Below are positions 44,303 through 52,936 of a stretch of 64,000 nucleotides of DNA, piece after piece. The first letter of the stretch is position 1. Each line of letters opens with the position of its first letter. The notes below the pieces were generated by a model. The model searched no databases. It saw only the letters and a program-made list of their open reading frames with translations, and was not told the origin of the DNA. The DNA is taken from assembly GCF_012726205.1 (NCBI RefSeq), contig NZ_JAASAE010000010.1, forward strand, positions 91,421-155,420. The letters run 5' to 3'. Source of the stretch: Rhodococcus sp. HNM0569. Lineage in GTDB: Bacteria; Actinomycetota; Actinomycetes; Mycobacteriales; Mycobacteriaceae. Position numbers and translations under genes: made by a program.

Positions 44303-45324
44303 TCACGGTGACCGGGGCGCGCAAGAACTACGGCGACTTCGCGGCGCTCGACGACGTGTCGCTCGACATCCCGTCGGGCACCCTCACCGCACTCCTCGGC
44401 CCGTCGGGTTCGGGCAAGTCGACGCTGCTGCGGTCGATCGCCGGGCTCGAGACCCTCGACGGCGGCACCGTCACGATCGCCGGGAACGACGTCACCAATG
44501 TGACTCCGCAGAAGCGTGGCATCGGCTTCGTGTTCCAGCACTACGCCGCGTTCAAGCACATGACGGTTCGCGGCAATGTCGCCTTCGGCCTCGAGATCCG
44601 CAAGCGTGGCAAGGCCGAGATCCGCCGGAAGGTCGACGAACTGCTCGAGATCGTCGGGCTCGACGGCTTCCAGCACCGGTATCCGGCGCAGCTGTCCGGT
44701 GGCCAGCGTCAGCGGATGGCGCTGGCGCGAGCTCTCGCGGTCGACCCGCAGGTGCTCCTGCTCGACGAGCCCTTCGGCGCGCTCGATGCGAAGGTGCGCG
44801 CCGATCTGCGCACCTGGCTGCGGCGGTTGCACGACGAGGTGCACGTCACCACCGTGCTGGTCACGCACGACCAGGAGGAGGCGCTCGACGTCGCCGACCG
44901 CATCGCGGTGCTCAACCGGGGCCGCATCGAACAGGTGGGCGCGCCCGCCGACCTGTACGACCGGCCGGCGAACGAGTTCGTGATGTCCTTCCTCGGATCG
45001 GTGGCCCGGCTCAACGGTCAGTTGGTTCGCCCGCACGACATCCGCATCGGCCGCGACCCGAGCCTCGCGGTCACGCGCGACGGCGCCACCGTCGAATCGC
45101 TCGGCATCACCCGTGCGACGGTCGAACGTGTCGTCCACCTCGGATTCGAGGTGCGTGTGGATCTGCGCAACGAGGCAACGGGGGAGTCGTTCTTCGCGCA
45201 GGTCACGCGCGGAGACTCGGCCGCGCTCGGGCTGCGTGAGGGCGAGACGGTGTACGCGCGGGCGACGCACGTGCCCGACCTGCCCGGCACGGTGGTGACG
45301 ACGGGCGCGGCCACCGACACGTGA
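44299..45324 (+). CDS. cysA: Sulfate ABC transporter ATP-binding protein
   Basis: A 341-residue ATPase with Walker [10 protein letters not shown], signature LSGGQRQR, Walker [14 protein letters not shown] and switch His in [10 protein letters not shown]. About 100 C-terminal residues form a TOBE-like regulatory domain. It ends 8 nt from the convergent chelatase gene of the sulfate reduction operon, so the two sulfur operons face each other tail to tail. Confidence 0.97.
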   Translation: MITVTGARKNYGDFAALDDVSLDIPSGTLTALLGPSGSGKSTLLRSIAGLETLDGGTVTIAGNDVTNVTPQKRGIGFVFQHYAAFKHMTVRGNVAFGLEIRKRGKAEIRRKVDELLEIVGLDGFQHRYPAQLSGGQRQRMALARALAVDPQVLLLDEPFGALDAKVRADLRTWLRRLHDEVHVTTVLVTHDQEEALDVADRIAVLNRGRIEQVGAPADLYDRPANEFVMSFLGSVARLNGQLVRPHDIRIGRDPSLAVTRDGATVESLGITRATVERVVHLGFEVRVDLRNEATGESFFAQVTRGDSAALGLREGETVYARATHVPDLPGTVVTTGAATDT

Positions 45325-45331
45325 CGTTCGC

Positions 45332-46132
45332 TCAACCGGTGTGGCGCAGCGGGTCTCGTGTGAGTCGGGCGACCGCTGCGTGGTAGCGAGCCGTCACCAC
45401 GTCGGCGAGGTGGGGGTGGGCGCCGATCGGCTCGGCGAGCACGACGGCCCGATCCGGACGCACGGCAGTACCGTGTGGATCGCCGAATTCCCGGCCGAGG
45501 TCGGCGAGTTCGTGCGCTACGCGGTCGGTGAGCAGGCCCGGAGCGAGGAACCACGGCGCGACCACGACGCGTCGTGCGCCCGCGGCGCGCAGCGCCCGCA
45601 CCGCCTCGCGTGGGCCGGCGCCGCCCGTCGTCGCGAAGCATGTCGCGCCGTGCCGCCAGGCGGTGCGGGCGAGCAACTCGTCGACGACACCGTGGGTCGC
45701 CCGGTTGGCGTCCGGGCGCGACGAGCCGACTGCCACGACCGCGACCCCGACCGTGGGATCGTCCGCCGACACCCCGGTGTCGAGGATTCGGTCGCGAACG
45801 GCCCCTACCAGGGCGCGGTCGATTCCGAGCACGTCGGCCTGGTGCACCGTCAGCCCGGGATACCGCACTGCGGTTCGGTTGACGATCTCCGGGAGGTCGA
45901 CGCGCGCGTGGAAGGCGCTGCCGAGCAGTAGCGGAACGACGACGGCGTCGCGATGTCCCTCGGCCGCGACACCGCCCAGCACCTGTGCCGTGGAGGGTGC
46001 GCTCAGGTCGAGAAAACTCGGCCGCACGTCGAGGTGCGGGTGGCGTGCCCGGAGCACGTCGACGGCAGCCGAGATCGTGTGCGCGCTGCGCGGATCGCGG
46101 CTGCCGTGTGCGACGGCGACGAGCGGAACCAT
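45332..46132 (-). CDS. Sirohydrochlorin chelatase-like (CbiX) protein
   Basis: A 266-residue protein with two CbiX-type halves: the first opens with LVAVAHGSRDPRS (metal-binding His), the second contains VVVAPWFLAPGLLTDR. It probably inserts iron into sirohydrochlorin to make the siroheme of the sulfite reductase encoded at the head of this operon. ATG 46132 overlaps the cysN stop. It is the last gene of nirA-cysH-cysD-cysN-chelatase, equivalent to Rv2393 in position. Confidence 0.88.
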   Translation of the reverse strand: MVPLVAVAHGSRDPRSAHTISAAVDVLRARHPHLDVRPSFLDLSAPSTAQVLGGVAAEGHRDAVVVPLLLGSAFHARVDLPEIVNRTAVRYPGLTVHQADVLGIDRALVGAVRDRILDTGVSADDPTVGVAVVAVGSSRPDANRATHGVVDELLARTAWRHGATCFATTGGAGPREAVRALRAAGARRVVVAPWFLAPGLLTDRVAHELADLGREFGDPHGTAVRPDRAVVLAEPIGAHPHLADVVTARYHAAVARLTRDPLRHTG

Positions 46133-47427
46133 CAGACTCCCGCGGGTTGCCCGGCGTGTTCGACGACGGCGATCGCGTCGCCGACGAGTCCGGCGGCGAG
46201 GGTGTTTCCGCCCGCGGGGTCGATCAGCAGGAAGCTGCCCGACCGGCGGTTGACGGAATAGTCGTCGGCGACGACCGGATCGGCCACGCGCACCGAGATC
46301 TTCCCGATCTCGTTGAGTTCGAGGGCGTCCGGCGACGGTGCCGTGGTGAGTTCCTGCTCGTCGAAGCGCTCGACGATCGCCCCCACGATGGCCTGCGTGG
46401 TACGGGTGCCGTGCTTGAGCAGCAGTCGCGCGCCCGGACGCAGCGGCTTCTCCGCCAGCCAGCAGACGGTCGCGTCGAACTCGGAGATCGGCTCGGGAGC
46501 GTCCCCGGGCGAGACGATCGTGTCGCCGCGCGAGATGTCGACGTCGTCGGCGAGCAGCAGCGTGACGCTCTGGCCGCCGTGCGCCGAATCGAGTGCGCCG
46601 TCCGCGGTGTCGATGCGCTCGACCGTGGTGCGGATACCCGACGGCATGACCACCACCTCGTCGCCCGGCTGCACCGAACCGGCCGCGACCTGTCCCGCGT
46701 AGCCGCGGTAGTCGGGGTAGTCGGCCGTGCGGGGGCGGATGACGTACTGCACCGGGAACCGCAGGCCCACACGGTGCGGCTCGGCGTCGACGGGCACCGA
46801 CTCGAGATGCTCCATGAGCGTCGGACCGTCGTAGTACGGGGTGTTCTCCGAGCGCGCGGCCACGTTGTCCCCGTGCAGGGCCGACACCGGGATCGAGACG
46901 ACATCGGCGTCGGACCATCCGAGAGAACGTGTGAGCGAGCCGAACTCGGCGGCGATGTCCGCGTAGACCTGTGCGGGCGACTCGACGAGGTCGATCTTGT
47001 TGACCGCGAGGACGAGCTTCGGGACACCGAGCAGCGCGAGTACCGCGGCGTGCCTCCGGGTCTGCGGCACGACCCCCTTGCGGGCGTCGACGAGCAGCAC
47101 GACCAGCTGTGCGGTGGACGCGCCGGACACCGTGTTGCGCGTGTACTGCACGTGGCCCGGCGTGTCGGCGAGCACGAACGACCGCTTCGGCGTCGCGAAG
47201 TAGCGGTAGGCGACGTCGATCGTGATGCCCTGCTCGCGTTCGGCGCGCAGACCGTCGACGAGCAGCGAGAGATCGGGGGTCGAGAGCCCCTTGTCGACCG
47301 AGGCGCGGGTGACGGCATCGATCTGGTCGGCGAGAACGGATTTGGTGTCGAACAGCAGCCTGCCCACGAGCGTGGACTTGCCGTCGTCGACGCTGCCGGC
47401 AGTGGCCAGGCGCAGGAGATCGCTCAT
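46132..47427 (-). CDS. cysN: Sulfate adenylyltransferase large subunit (GTPase)
   Basis: A 431-residue elongation-factor-like GTPase with AGSVDDGKSTL, LADTPGHVQY and NKIDL. It drives APS formation with CysD. There is no fused APS kinase (CysC) domain, which fits an APS-reducing pathway that does not need PAPS. ATG 47427 lies 2 nt after cysD. The longer open frame upstream runs through cysD and is not coding. Confidence 0.95.
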   Translation of the reverse strand: MSDLLRLATAGSVDDGKSTLVGRLLFDTKSVLADQIDAVTRASVDKGLSTPDLSLLVDGLRAEREQGITIDVAYRYFATPKRSFVLADTPGHVQYTRNTVSGASTAQLVVLLVDARKGVVPQTRRHAAVLALLGVPKLVLAVNKIDLVESPAQVYADIAAEFGSLTRSLGWSDADVVSIPVSALHGDNVAARSENTPYYDGPTLMEHLESVPVDAEPHRVGLRFPVQYVIRPRTADYPDYRGYAGQVAAGSVQPGDEVVVMPSGIRTTVERIDTADGALDSAHGGQSVTLLLADDVDISRGDTIVSPGDAPEPISEFDATVCWLAEKPLRPGARLLLKHGTRTTQAIVGAIVERFDEQELTTAPSPDALELNEIGKISVRVADPVVADDYSVNRRSGSFLLIDPAGGNTLAAGLVGDAIAVVEHAGQPAGV

Positions 47428-47429
47428 GA

Positions 47430-48368
47430 TCAGAAGTAACCCTCTCGCTTGCGGTCTTCCATGGCCGCTTCGGATACGCGGTCGTCGCCGCGGGTGGCGC
47501 CGCGCTCGGTGAGACGCGACGCGGCGACCTCGGCGAGGATCGCGTCGTTGTCGGCGGCGTCGGACAACACCGCGCCGGTGGTCGAGCCGTCGCCCACGGT
47601 GCGATAGCGCACCGACAGCGTCTGCAGCTCTTCGCCTTCCGCGGGCCCGCCCCACACGCCGGGAGTCATCCACATGCCGTCGCGCTGGTAAACGGGCCGC
47701 TGGTGTGCGTAGTAGATGCTCGCGAGTTCGACGTTCTCGCGGGCGATGTAGCGCCAGATGTCGAGCTCGGTGAAATTGCTGAGCGGGAACACCCGCACCT
47801 GCTCGCCGGGGGAGTGCCTGCCGTTGTACAGATTCCACAGCTCGGGTCGCTGCTTCTTCGGATCCCACCGGCCGAACGCGTCGCGTAGCGAGAAGATCCG
47901 CTCCTTCGCGCGCGAGCGTTCCTCGTCGCGGCGACCGCCGCCGAACACGGCGTCGAAGCGGTGCTCGGCGATCGCGTCGAGCAGCGGGACCGTCTGCAGC
48001 GGGTTGCGTACGCCGTCGGGGCGTTCGGTGAGCCGGCCGTCGGCCAGATAGTCCTCGACGTTCGCGACATGCAGGCGCAGTCCGTACTTCTCGACGACGT
48101 GGTCGCGGAACTCGAGCACCTCGGGCAGGTTGTGGCCGGTGTCCACGTGCAGCAGCGAGAACGGAAGCGGTGCAGGCCAGAAGGCCTTCAGTGCCAGGTG
48201 CAGCAGGACCGTCGAGTCCTTGCCCCCGGAGAACAGGATGACCGGCCGTTCGAACTCGCCCGCGACCTCACGGAAGATGTGGATCGCCTCGGACTCGAGC
48301 GCGGAGAGGGTGTCGAACGTACTGCCGTCGAGTACAGGACGGACTTCTCGGGTGATGTCGATGGTCAT
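47430..48368 (-). CDS. cysD: Sulfate adenylyltransferase small subunit
   Basis: A 312-residue PP-loop ATP pyrophosphatase with the motif LFSGGKDSTVLLHLA. It activates sulfate to APS together with CysN. ATG 48368 overlaps the cysH stop. Conserved YNGRHSPGEQVRVFPLSNFTELDIW is present in full, in two adjoining stretches. Confidence 0.96.
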   Translation of the reverse strand: MTIDITREVRPVLDGSTFDTLSALESEAIHIFREVAGEFERPVILFSGGKDSTVLLHLALKAFWPAPLPFSLLHVDTGHNLPEVLEFRDHVVEKYGLRLHVANVEDYLADGRLTERPDGVRNPLQTVPLLDAIAEHRFDAVFGGGRRDEERSRAKERIFSLRDAFGRWDPKKQRPELWNLYNGRHSPGEQVRVFPLSNFTELDIWRYIARENVELASIYYAHQRPVYQRDGMWMTPGVWGGPAEGEELQTLSVRYRTVGDGSTTGAVLSDAADNDAILAEVAASRLTERGATRGDDRVSEAAMEDRKREGYF

Positions 48369-49078
48369 GAGGCGTGCAACCCGCATTCTGTCTTGGACTG
48401 GCCGGCCCATCGACCACTGCGCGGGTCGGAGCCGGGCGCCGGCTTGGAGGTGCACGGCGCGCACCCGATGGACGGATAACCTTCCGCGACGAGCGGATTG
48501 ACCAGGATGGAATGCTCGTCGATGTAGTTCTGCATGTCGTCGTCGGACCACGCGGCGATGGGGTTGATCTTGACGAGCCCGAACCCCTCGTCGAACGACA
48601 CGAGTGGAGCGTTCGCCCGGGTGGGCGCCTCGACTCGCCGGATGCCCGTGACCCACGCCTTGTAATGCCCGAGTGTGTTCTTCAGCGGCGCCACCTTGCG
48701 CAACGCGCAGCACCGGTTCGCGTCACGTGCGAACAGATCCTTGCCCTCGAGCGAATCTTGCTCGGCGACGGTGTGTTCGGCGGTGGCGTTGACGATGTGG
48801 ACGCCGTACACCTGCTCGACGGCGTCTCGTGTGCCGATCGTCTCCGCGAAGTGGTATCCGGTGTCGAGGAACAGCACGTCGACACCCGGGTGCACCTGTG
48901 CGGCGAGGTGGACGAGCACCCCGTCCTGCATGTTCGACGCGACGATGTAGTCGTCGCCGAAGGTCTCGTCGGTCCATGTCAGCAACTCGTGTGCCGACGC
49001 GCCCGCGAGGTCCGCCGCCCCCTGCGCGGCGATCTCACGGAGTTCGTCGACTCCTGCAGTGGTGATGTCGACGGTCAT
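48365..49078 (-). CDS. cysH: Adenylyl-sulfate (APS) reductase
   Basis: A 237-residue thioredoxin-dependent reductase. The cysteine pairs in RCCALRK and GCAPCT are the [4Fe-4S] ligands that distinguish APS from PAPS reductases, and the C-terminal ECGLH holds the catalytic Cys. It overlaps nirA upstream and cysD downstream (ATGA both times). Confidence 0.95.
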   Translation of the reverse strand: MTVDITTAGVDELREIAAQGAADLAGASAHELLTWTDETFGDDYIVASNMQDGVLVHLAAQVHPGVDVLFLDTGYHFAETIGTRDAVEQVYGVHIVNATAEHTVAEQDSLEGKDLFARDANRCCALRKVAPLKNTLGHYKAWVTGIRRVEAPTRANAPLVSFDEGFGLVKINPIAAWSDDDMQNYIDEHSILVNPLVAEGYPSIGCAPCTSKPAPGSDPRSGRWAGQSKTECGLHAS

Positions 49079-50802
49079 CGCAGATCCTCCTCGTCGGCGC
49101 GAACGACCCATTCGGCGAAACGCTCGCCGTCGTTCCTGTGCTTGGCGAACTGGCGTACCACCCGCTCGATGTAGTCGCCGAGTTCCTCGCTCGTCACCTT
49201 GTGCTGACGCAGCTTGCGGCCGAACCCGGCGTCGAGACCGAGGCTGCCTCCGAGGTGGACTTGGAAGCCCTCGACCTGGTTGCCGTCGCCGTCGTCGACG
49301 AGCTGACCCTTGAACCCGATGTCGGCGATCTGCGAGCGGCCGCACGAGTTGGGGCAGCCGTTGATGTTGATGGTGATCGGAACGTCCAGCTCGGCATTGA
49401 TGTCGGCCAGTCGCTGGTCGAGCTCCGGCGCCAGCACCTGGGAACGCTTGCGGGTCTCGACGAACGAGAGCTTGCAGAACTCGATTCCGCTGCACGCCAG
49501 AAGGTTCCGGCGCCAGTGCGACGGCCGGGCCTGCAGGCCGAGTGGCTCGAGCGCCGCGACGAGTTCCTCGACCCTGTCGTCGGCGACGTCGAGGACGATC
49601 AGCTTCTGATAGGGCGTGAAGCGGACGCGATCCGAGCCGACGGCGGCCGCTGCGTCGGCGACCTTGCTCAGAATCGTGCCCGACACGCGGCCCGCGATCG
49701 GGGAGAAGCCGACGGCATTGAGTCCGTTGCGCAGTTTCTGCACACCGATGTGGTCGATCGGGCGTGCAGGCTTCTCGGGTGCGGGTCCGTCGATCAGCTT
49801 CCGCTTCAGGTACTCGGTCTCGAGCACCTCGCGGAACTTCTCGATGCCCCAGTCCTTGATGAGGAACTTCAGACGCGCCTTGCTGCGGAGCCGGCGGTAG
49901 CCGTAGTCGCGGAAGACCGACACGACGGCCTCCCACACGTCGGGAACCTCGTCGAGAGGAACCCAGGCGCCGAGTCGCTGTGCGAGCATCGGGTTGGTCG
50001 ACAGTCCACCACCGGCCCAGAGGTCGAATCCGGGGCCGTGTTCGGGGTGTTCGACGCCGATGAACGCGACGTCGTTGATCTCGTGGACGACATCCTGCTG
50101 ACCGGAGATCGCGGTCTTGAACTTGCGCGGCAGGTTCGAGTACTCGGGCTTGCCGATGTAGCGGCGCACGATCTCCTCGATCGCGGGCGTCGCGTCGAGG
50201 ACCTCGTCGAGAGATTCACCGGCGAGCGGCGAGCCGAGGACGACACGCGGGCAGTCGCCGCAGGCCTCGGTCGTGTGCAGTCCGACCGACTCGAGTCGGC
50301 GCCAGATCTCGGGGACGTTCTCGATCTCGATCCAGTGGTACTGGACGTTCTCGCGGTCCGAGAGGTCGGCGGTGTCGCGACCGAACTCGGTGGAGATCTC
50401 CCCGATCGTGCGCAACTGCTCCACGTTCAGGGCGCCGCCGTCGCAGCGCACGCGCATCATGAAGTGTTCGGCCTCGAGCAGATCGAGGTTCTCGTCGCCG
50501 GTCCACGTGCCGTCGTAGCCGTCGGCGCGCTGCGTGTAGAGGCCCCACCACCGGAAGCGACCACGCAGGTCGCCCTTGTCGATGGTGTCGAAACCGGTCT
50601 TCGAGTAGATGTTCTCGATTCGGGCACGGACGTTGAGGGGGTTGTCGTCCTTCTTGCTCTGCTCGTTCGCGTTGAGCGGCTCGCGGTACCCGAGTGCCCA
50701 CTGCCCCTCGGCGCGACGCTTGGCGGGCCGGGGAGTGCGCGTGCGCGTCGGCTTGGCGGGAGCGGTGGTGTCGGCGCCCGTCGCGTCGGTGGTCGACGTC
50801 AT
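49075..50802 (-). CDS. nirA: Ferredoxin-dependent sulfite reductase
   Basis: Reduces sulfite to sulfide with siroheme and [4Fe-4S]. The 575 residues run from ATG 50802 (AGGAG 10 nt upstream). The ligand pattern is CSGIEFC followed by CPNSC, as in SirA/NirA. The first 35 residues are a Thr/Pro/Ala/Arg-rich tail. It heads the reduction operon and is preceded by a Cys-rich leader ORF. It occupies the Rv2391 position; in M. tuberculosis that enzyme is a sulfite reductase despite the nirA name. Confidence 0.94.
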   Translation of the reverse strand: MTSTTDATGADTTAPAKPTRTRTPRPAKRRAEGQWALGYREPLNANEQSKKDDNPLNVRARIENIYSKTGFDTIDKGDLRGRFRWWGLYTQRADGYDGTWTGDENLDLLEAEHFMMRVRCDGGALNVEQLRTIGEISTEFGRDTADLSDRENVQYHWIEIENVPEIWRRLESVGLHTTEACGDCPRVVLGSPLAGESLDEVLDATPAIEEIVRRYIGKPEYSNLPRKFKTAISGQQDVVHEINDVAFIGVEHPEHGPGFDLWAGGGLSTNPMLAQRLGAWVPLDEVPDVWEAVVSVFRDYGYRRLRSKARLKFLIKDWGIEKFREVLETEYLKRKLIDGPAPEKPARPIDHIGVQKLRNGLNAVGFSPIAGRVSGTILSKVADAAAAVGSDRVRFTPYQKLIVLDVADDRVEELVAALEPLGLQARPSHWRRNLLACSGIEFCKLSFVETRKRSQVLAPELDQRLADINAELDVPITININGCPNSCGRSQIADIGFKGQLVDDGDGNQVEGFQVHLGGSLGLDAGFGRKLRQHKVTSEELGDYIERVVRQFAKHRNDGERFAEWVVRADEEDLR

Positions 50803-50944
50803 CGGATCGGAACTCCTGGGGGATTTCGCCTCGCTGCGCGGGGCGCGGCGTCCGGCGGCGGATCGCACCAGCGGGTGCGCAGCCGTCGGCACGGCCGGAT
50901 GGGCTGGGAGGGGAGTGCTGGGAAAGACCGCGTGACGCGCGCGT
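50803..50944 (-). promoter_or_regulatory. Attenuator region between leader peptide and nirA
   Basis: 142 nt with several small GC-rich hairpins, for example GCACC/GGTGC around 50864-50877 and GCCGT/ACGGC just after, before the nirA ribosome binding site. Expected to fold differently according to ribosome position on the Cys-rich leader ORF. No detailed structure can be assigned by eye. Confidence 0.35.
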
Positions 50945-51055
50945 TCAGGCGCGCGGGCTACAGCGGTGACAGCAGCGCTGCTGACACGAACAGCTGCAGA
51001 CACGCTTGAGGTCGACGTGGCGACGCGCCACGAGTCGTACCCCGGTTCCTGTCAT
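50945..51055 (-). CDS. Cys-rich leader peptide of the sulfate reduction operon (36 aa)
   Basis: ATG 51055 opens a 36-codon minus-strand ORF: LVARRHVDLKRV followed by CSCSCQQRCCHRCS, six cysteines in 13 residues. It lacks a ribosome binding site but has a -10 element (CACAAT) 7 nt upstream, so it is probably leaderless. It lies 142 nt upstream of nirA. The ARRHVDL..RV core is the hallmark of actinobacterial sulfur-operon leader peptides (Ms4527A-like). Expected role: cysteine-sensing attenuation of nirA-cysH-cysD-cysN. The Cys run is longer than the usual one to three. Confidence 0.78.
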   Translation of the reverse strand: MTGTGVRLVARRHVDLKRVCSCSCQQRCCHRCSPRA

Positions 51056-51062
51056 GCGTGCG

Positions 51063-51068
51063 ATTGTG
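51063..51068 (-). promoter_or_regulatory. -10 element of the nirA operon leaderless transcript
   Basis: CACAAT read on the minus strand (51068-51063), 7 nt before the ATG of the Cys-rich leader ORF. Confidence 0.5.
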
Positions 51069-51209
51069 CCACGTCACGCCGCCCGAGCCGAGACCGGTGT
51101 CCGCATTTCCCGCGAAATCGCGGGAAATGTCACAGTGGCGAGTCCGGTGCGAGGTCGGACGCCCCGGCTGCGCAGGTCCCGGGGACCCCGGCTCTGGAAC
51201 ACTGGGGGG

Positions 51210-52415
51210 ATGAGTGCGCCTACCTTGTCCACGCCGTTCGAGCTGCCGGAGAATCTGCGGCGCGGCGACGCGGGGCGCCCGTTCGGGATCTATGTGCACG
51301 TGCCGTTCTGTGCGACGCGCTGCGGCTACTGCGATTTCAACACGTACACCGCGGGCGAGCTGGGCTCGTCCGCGTCGCCGCAGTCGTGGGCGAGCGCACT
51401 GCGCCGCGAACTCGAGATCGCGGCGCAGCGCACCGGGGCGCCCACCGTCGACACCGTCTTCGTGGGCGGCGGCACGCCGTCGCTGCTCGGTGCCGACGGG
51501 CTCGCGGACGTGCTCGACGCGATCACCGCGTCGTTCGCCCTCGCGCCGGGCGCCGAGGTGACGACCGAGTCGAACCCGGAGTCGACGTCGCCGGAGTTCT
51601 TCGAGGGCCTGCGGGACGCGGGGTTCACCCGGGTGTCGCTCGGGATGCAGTCGGCGGCCGAACACGTGCTGCGGGTCCTCGACCGCACGCACACGCCTGG
51701 TCGCCCGGTGGCCGCGGCGCGCGAAGCCCGCGCCGCGGGCTTCGATCACGTCAACCTCGACCTCATCTACGGCACGCCGGGCGAACGCGACCGCGATCTG
51801 GATGCCTCCCTCGACGCGGTACTCGAGGCGGGCGTCGACCACGTGTCGGCCTACGCGCTCATCGTCGAGGACGGCACCGCGCTCGCCCGAAAGGTGCGCC
51901 GCCACGAGCTTCCCGCTCCCGACGACGACGTCCTCGCGGCCCGCTACGAACGAATCGACGCGCGGCTCGGCGACGCGGGGCTCACGTGGTACGAGGTGTC
52001 CAACTGGGCCGCCGAGCATCCCGCGAACGGGGATGCGCGCTGCAGGCACAACATCGGGTACTGGGACGGCGGTGACTGGTGGGGCGCCGGTCCGGGGGCG
52101 CACAGCCACGTCGACGGGGTCCGATGGTGGAACGCCAAGCACCCCGCGCGCTATGCGCAGAGCCTGGGCGACTCGGTTCTTCCGGTGGCCGGTGGCGAGG
52201 AGCTGACCGACGAGGACCGCCACGTCGAGCGCGTCATGCTCACCGCCCGATTGCGCACCGGCCTCGTCGCCGCCGACCTGCGTGACGCCGAACGTGCCGT
52301 CGCGCTCGAACGCGAGCGGGACGGACTGCTCGAGCACACGAGCGGCCGATTCGTGCTCACTCCGCGCGGCAGGCTTCTCGCGGACGCCGTCGTGCGGGAC
52401 GTGCTGTCGGCGTGA
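51210..52415 (+). CDS. hemW: HemW, radical SAM heme chaperone
   Basis: A 401-residue radical SAM protein with the CxxxCxxC cluster motif FCATRCGYC and the following YTAG. It lacks the extra Cys/N-terminal features of true HemN coproporphyrinogen dehydrogenase and has the HemW-type HNIGYWDGGDWWGAGPGAHS. It is a heme-delivery protein, often mislabelled HemN. ATG 51210 follows a GGGGGG tract. It is divergent from the nirA leader (154 bp apart), as in M. tuberculosis (Rv2388c). Confidence 0.9.
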   Translation: MSAPTLSTPFELPENLRRGDAGRPFGIYVHVPFCATRCGYCDFNTYTAGELGSSASPQSWASALRRELEIAAQRTGAPTVDTVFVGGGTPSLLGADGLADVLDAITASFALAPGAEVTTESNPESTSPEFFEGLRDAGFTRVSLGMQSAAEHVLRVLDRTHTPGRPVAAAREARAAGFDHVNLDLIYGTPGERDRDLDASLDAVLEAGVDHVSAYALIVEDGTALARKVRRHELPAPDDDVLAARYERIDARLGDAGLTWYEVSNWAAEHPANGDARCRHNIGYWDGGDWWGAGPGAHSHVDGVRWWNAKHPARYAQSLGDSVLPVAGGEELTDEDRHVERVMLTARLRTGLVAADLRDAERAVALERERDGLLEHTSGRFVLTPRGRLLADAVVRDVLSA

Positions 52416-52421
52416 CCGCCG

Positions 52422-52739
52422 TCAGGCCGAAATGATCCCTGCGACGTCGTCGAGATCGAACACTCGCGCGTGCAGGACGACACGATTGCGCAGTGCCGAC
52501 CGCACGGCACGGTGCAGCCCGTCCTCGAGGTAGAGCACGCCGCGCCACTGCACGGCGTGCGGGAACAGGTCTCCGTAGAAGGTCGAATCCTCCGACAGCA
52601 GCCGGTCGAGTTCGAGCACCTTGGTGGTGGTGACGATCTCGTCGAGCCGGACCTGGCGGGGCGGGATCTTCGACCAGTCACGCAGCGACAACCCGTGATC
52701 GGGGTACGGCTTGCCGTCCATGACGCCCCTGAAGATCAT
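52422..52739 (-). CDS. Conserved actinobacterial protein (105 aa), Rv2375-like
   Basis: The start is MIFRGVMDGKPYPDHGLSLR (ATG 52739, GGGAGAGGGG upstream). The sequence is strongly patterned, with WSKIPPRQVRLDEIVTTTKV and WRGVLYLEDGLHRAVRSAL, reminiscent of ParB-like or nucleotide-binding folds. It matches the short conserved gene that sits opposite hrcA in M. tuberculosis. No function is known. It converges with hemW (6 nt) and diverges from hrcA. Confidence 0.75.
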   Translation of the reverse strand: MIFRGVMDGKPYPDHGLSLRDWSKIPPRQVRLDEIVTTTKVLELDRLLSEDSTFYGDLFPHAVQWRGVLYLEDGLHRAVRSALRNRVVLHARVFDLDDVAGIISA

Positions 52740-52807
52740 GTGCCCCTCTCCCGTACCGTGCGTGCGCGACGACCGTGTCGCCGTCGGGGCTCCACCCTAG
52801 TGGGGCT

Positions 52808-52884
52808 CTCCCGCGGCCCCGCCCGGGCGGCCGGGCGAGGCCGCGGAGCGCCGCCCGGGCGAGGTCGCGGGAGACGACTAGACT
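52808..52884 (+). promoter_or_regulatory. 24-bp inverted repeat and -10 element upstream of hrcA
   Basis: Arms 52808-52831 and 52850-52873 are complementary at 22 of 24 positions, with 18 nt between. The right arm ends 5 nt before TAGACT (52879-52884), the likely hrcA -10, and so covers its -35 region. It is not a CIRCE element. It lies between the divergent Rv2375-like gene and hrcA and may act as an operator or a cruciform. Confidence 0.55.
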
Positions 52885-52936
52885 GGATCGACGCGGGACC
52901 GACTGCCGACGAGGCGCGTAGTGGAGGTGGTGGCAG

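Noticed and set aside
52807..52884. CIRCE element upstream of hrcA
   Set aside because: The inverted repeat there has neither the TTAGCACTC/GAGTGCTAA arms nor the 9-bp spacer.
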